Source: Microbacterium paraoxydans
GTDB taxonomy: Bacteria; Actinomycetota; Actinomycetes; Actinomycetales; Microbacteriaceae
NCBI RefSeq assembly: GCF_020524545.1
Contig: NZ_JAIVLG010000004.1
Location: 62,001-126,000, forward strand
Direction of reading: 5' to 3'
Length of the DNA: 64,000 nt
Shown: positions 61,341 to 64,000 of the stretch, one piece after another
Layout: every line of letters starts with the position of its first letter
How positions within the stretch are numbered: position 1 is the stretch's first letter
Notes under the pieces: model-generated
The model's database searches: none
Told to the model about the DNA's origin: nothing
The model's input: only the letters and a program-made list of their open reading frames with translations
Translations under genes and position numbers: made by a program

Positions 61341-62380
61341 TGAGCATCACCACCCGCCGAATCATCCCTGCGATCGCGATCGCCGGGACGATGATGCTCG
61401 TAGCGACCGGTTGCGTCGCCGGCGAGAACGCCACGGCCTCCGACACGGAGAACACCTCGGGATCCACGGGCTGGTCCTCGGACACATTGTCCGTCGATTT
61501 CGCGACCTACAACCCGCTCAGCCTCGTGGTCCGTGACCAAGGTCTTCTCGAGGACATCCTCGGGGACGACGTCGACGTCGAGTGGGTGCAGTCAGCCGGC
61601 TCGAACAAGGCCAACGAGTTGCTGCGTTCGGGCTCGGTCGACGTCGGCTCGACAGCCGGTTCGGCTGCGCTGCTCGCGCGCGCCAACGGATCGCCGATCC
61701 AGGTCATCGACATCTACTCGCAGCCGGAGTGGTCGGCCATCGTGGTCGGCCCTGATAGTGACATCACTTCGATCGAAGACCTCAAGGGCGCCTCCGTCGC
61801 GGCAACGAAGGGCACCGACCCGTACTTCTTCCTGCTGCAGGCACTCGAAGAGGGCGGGCTGACCCTCTCCGACGTCGAAGTGCAGAACCTCCAGCACGCC
61901 GACGGTCGTGCAGCGCTCGACGGCGGATCGGTGGATGCGTGGGCCGGGCTCGACCCGATCATGGCCGCGGCCGAGGTCGAGTCGGGGGACAAGCTGATCT
62001 ACCGGAACGTGGACTTCAACACGTATGGGTTCCTCAACGCCACCGAGGACTTCCTCACGAACCACCCCGATCTCGCGCAGGCCGTCGTGGACGCCTACGA
62101 GCAGGCGCGTGAGTGGGCTCTCGAGCACCCCGAACAGACGGCGGCGCTGCTCGCCGAGGTCGCAGGCATCGACCCCGAGGTCGCGACGACCGTGATCCAG
62201 GAGCGTTCGAACCTCGACGTCAGCGGGATCCCGGGCGATGACCAGCTTGCCGTGCTGGAGAAGATCGCTCCGGTGCTCGTCGACTCCGGCGACGTGCAGG
62301 GCGGCCAGGAGTCCATCGACAAGGCGCTGGCGTCGATCGTGAACGACACGTTCGCGAAGAAGGCGGTCGGCGGCGAGTGA
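61340..62380 (+). CDS. ssuA: ABC transporter substrate-binding lipoprotein, aliphatic sulfonate type
   Basis: A 346-aa lipoprotein (lipobox VATGC, Cys25). The SsuA/NMT1-like fold has FATYNPLSLVVRDQGLLED, GSNKANELLRSGSVDVGSTAG and GASVAATKGTDPYFFLLQAL. It would deliver an anion such as a sulfonate to the permease. Starts on TGATG overlap and ends overlapping the permease gene (GTGA). The ligand cannot be read from sequence. Confidence 0.86.
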   Translation: MSITTRRIIPAIAIAGTMMLVATGCVAGENATASDTENTSGSTGWSSDTLSVDFATYNPLSLVVRDQGLLEDILGDDVDVEWVQSAGSNKANELLRSGSVDVGSTAGSAALLARANGSPIQVIDIYSQPEWSAIVVGPDSDITSIEDLKGASVAATKGTDPYFFLLQALEEGGLTLSDVEVQNLQHADGRAALDGGSVDAWAGLDPIMAAAEVESGDKLIYRNVDFNTYGFLNATEDFLTNHPDLAQAVVDAYEQAREWALEHPEQTAALLAEVAGIDPEVATTVIQERSNLDVSGIPGDDQLAVLEKIAPVLVDSGDVQGGQESIDKALASIVNDTFAKKAVGGE

Positions 62381-63234
62381 CGATTCCGGACCGACTGATC
62401 GTCCCTGCTGACTCCCGGGATGCCCTCGACCTCGCGAAGGGGGATGTCGCGAGCTCGGAACGCGCAAGTCGCCGCAACTGGGACCGTCCCGCCGTCCGGA
62501 TACTCGGCGGGGTCCTGCTGCCGGCAGTCATCCTCCTCGTCTGGCAACTGACGACGACGTCCGGTCTCGTCGAGCCCTATCGTCTGCCGACGCCCGCATC
62601 GGTCTATCAGGCCGGCGTCGAGCTGGCCGAGAGCGGACAGCTCTGGACACACATCGCGATCTCGGTGCAGCGTGTGCTCCTCGGGTTCGCGATCGGCTCC
62701 GTCACCGGGCTCGCAGCCGCGGCCATCGTCGGACTGTCCCGATGGGGTGACGTGCTTCTCAGCCCGACCCTCGCAGCGGTGCGAGCCGTACCGTCGCTCG
62801 CTTGGGTGCCGCTCCTCATCCTGTGGATGCAGATCGGCGAGGAGTCGAAGGTCACGTTGGTCGCGATCGGCGCCTTCTTCCCGGTGTACACGACTGTGGC
62901 CTCTGCCCTTCGGCACGTCGATCCCCACCTGGTCGAGGCCGGACGTTCGTTCAGTCTGCGCGGCTGGTCTCTGTTCCGCACGGTGCAGCTACCCGCCGTC
63001 GTACCTTCGGTCGTGTCCGGCCTTCGCCTCGCGCTCGCGCAGGCCTGGTTGTTCCTCGTCGCGGCGGAGCTGATCGCTTCGTCCATGGGCCTCGGTTTCC
63101 TGCTGACCGACTCGCAGAGCACCGGGCGCATCGACCGCATCCTGCTCTCCATCGTGCTGCTCGCCCTGCTCGGAACGGTGACCAGCGGTATCCTCGCGCT
63201 GCTGGAGAAGTACCTGCTGCGCCGGTGGGTATGA
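62377..63234 (+). CDS. ssuC: ABC transporter permease, aliphatic sulfonate type
   Basis: A 285-aa BPD-type inner membrane permease with about six transmembrane helices. LAAVRAVPSLAWVPLLILWMQ and the EAA-loop region VEAGRSFSLRGWSLFRTVQLP are characteristic of SsuC/TauC. The N-terminus (about 40 residues) is hydrophilic. Overlaps ssuA by four bases, and its stop overlaps the acetyl-CoA synthetase start (ATGA). The whole set is one operon. Confidence 0.88.
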   Translation: MTIPDRLIVPADSRDALDLAKGDVASSERASRRNWDRPAVRILGGVLLPAVILLVWQLTTTSGLVEPYRLPTPASVYQAGVELAESGQLWTHIAISVQRVLLGFAIGSVTGLAAAAIVGLSRWGDVLLSPTLAAVRAVPSLAWVPLLILWMQIGEESKVTLVAIGAFFPVYTTVASALRHVDPHLVEAGRSFSLRGWSLFRTVQLPAVVPSVVSGLRLALAQAWLFLVAAELIASSMGLGFLLTDSQSTGRIDRILLSIVLLALLGTVTSGILALLEKYLLRRWV

Positions 63235-64000
63235 AGGTGACCGAGCCACGATTGCAGGAGTCGCGTGTGTACGCGGCCGCTCCCGGGTTCCGCGACGTGA
63301 ACGTCACCGAAGAAGCGTATGCACGGGCCGCGGTGGATCCGATCGCGTTCTGGGAAGAGGCAGCGCGTCGCCTCGACTGGTCTGAACCGTGGCACACGGC
63401 GCACGAGTGGGACCCACCGGCGGGGGATGCCGTCCCCGCCGCGCGCTGGTTCGTGGGAGGGCGCCTCAACGTCGCCGTCAACTGCGTCGATCGGCACGTC
63501 GATGCCGGACTCGGTGACAAGGTCGCCCTGCACTTCGAGGGTGAGCCCGGTGATCGCCGCTCGGTCACCTACGCCGAATTGCAGGAGAGCGTCTCCCGGG
63601 CAGCGAACGCCTTGGTCGCCCTCGGCATCGAACCTGGTGACCGTGTGGTGATCTACCTTCCTGTCCTGGTGGAGACGATCGTCATCACGCTCGCGTGCGC
63701 TCGGGTGGGCGCCGTGCACTCGCTCGTCTTCGGCGGGTTCTCGGCGGAGGCGGTGCGGTTCCGGCTCTCGGACACCGGGGCGAAGCTCCTCGTCACGAGC
63801 GACGGTCAGTACCGGCGCGGAGTCGCCACGGAGGTCAAGACCACGGCCGACGTCGCCGCTGCGGGTCTTCCCGAGCTCGAGCGCGTTCTCGTGCTCCGTC
63901 GCACCGGCCAGGACGTGCCGTGGGTCCCCGGTCGCGACGTGTGGTGGCACGACGTCGTCGACACGGCGTCTCCGGTGCATGAGGCGGCTTCGTTCGACGC
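63231..64000 (+). CDS. Acetyl-CoA synthetase-like AMP-forming ligase (3' truncated by window)
   Basis: The frame runs from ATG 63231 to the window edge, 256 codons, with no stop. The visible part is the ACAS N-terminus: FWEEAARRLDWSEPWHT, GGRLNVAVNCVDRH, DKVALHFEGEPGDRRSVTY, then YLPVLVETIVITLACARVGAVHS and VFGGFSAEAVRFRL, typical of acetyl-CoA synthetase, which turns acetate, ATP and CoA to acetyl-CoA. The nucleotide P-loop and catalytic Lys lie beyond the edge, so propionyl- or acetoacetyl-CoA specificity cannot be excluded. It overlaps the permease stop (ATGA) and is cotranscribed with the importer, suggesting imported carbon feeds it. Confidence 0.8.
   Translation, partial: MKVTEPRLQESRVYAAAPGFRDVNVTEEAYARAAVDPIAFWEEAARRLDWSEPWHTAHEWDPPAGDAVPAARWFVGGRLNVAVNCVDRHVDAGLGDKVALHFEGEPGDRRSVTYAELQESVSRAANALVALGIEPGDRVVIYLPVLVETIVITLACARVGAVHSLVFGGFSAEAVRFRLSDTGAKLLVTSDGQYRRGVATEVKTTADVAAAGLPELERVLVLRRTGQDVPWVPGRDVWWHDVVDTASPVHEAASFD

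Noticed and set aside
1..64000. Insertion sequences, prophage, CRISPR arrays, rRNA or tRNA genes
   Set aside because: No transposase, integrase, phage structural or Cas protein, no direct-repeat array, and no rRNA or convincing tRNA sequence was seen.

Overview
The window is chromosomal DNA from a high-GC Gram-positive actinobacterium, most likely a Microbacteriaceae member such as Microbacterium. This rests on gene content and order, codon use and promoter style, not on any database search. Supporting signs are actinobacterial PASTA kinase, DUF3040 and DUF3043 proteins, SepF/Wag31 cell-division genes, a cytochrome bcc-aa3 branch with a di-heme QcrC, and many near-leaderless promoters (TANNNT hexamers 6-9 nt before the start codon). 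There are no rRNA or tRNA genes, CRISPR arrays, insertion sequences or prophage genes, and no gene-free stretch longer than about 245 bases.

Layout. 1-6.8 kb: end of a MerR-like regulator, a ParA ATPase, pyruvate carboxylase, a second ParA/MinD ATPase with a long acidic N-terminus, and peptide deformylase. 6.8-15.8 kb: fatty acyl-CoA synthetase, phospholipid acyltransferase, class II DAHP synthase, a PknL-type PASTA kinase, a LysM/lysozyme-like secreted protein, an Rv2175c-like DNA-binding protein and a polyprenyl diphosphate synthase. 15.8-34.2 kb: DUF3040 protein, then a division and cell-wall cluster: mraZ-rsmH-ftsL-ftsI-murF-mraY-murD-ftsW-murG-murC-ftsQ-ftsZ-yggS-sepF-yggT-divIVA-lspA-rluD-like. 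murE is absent from its usual place between ftsI and murF. 34.2-44.9 kb: acetyltransferase, dnaE, a membrane protein of unknown function, hisD, nrdR, pyrD, DUF3043 protein, M20 dipeptidase and the iron-sulfur insertion protein ErpA. 45.0-54.1 kb: aa3 oxidase genes ctaC-ctaD-ctaF converge on qcrB-qcrA-qcrC-ctaE, with a rhodanese, an acetyltransferase and a RidA gene between. 54.2-58.7 kb: trpD, an HhH-PHP phosphoesterase, a stand-alone 5'-3' exonuclease, and an unrecognised two-gene secreted-protein unit (lipoprotein plus PKD-like protein). 58.9-64 kb: rpsA, an SsuABC-type ABC importer and the start of an acetyl-CoA synthetase cut by the window edge.

Much of the gene set matches, in shuffled blocks, what I recall of the Mycobacterium tuberculosis wag31-to-erpA region, so this is largely a conserved core. 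The less ordinary parts are regulatory: a two-armed MraZ operator, symmetric elements upstream of ftsZ, ctaE/trpD, the fadD/plsC pair and ssuB, the recurrent leaderless promoters, and the secreted-protein pair beside rpsA.
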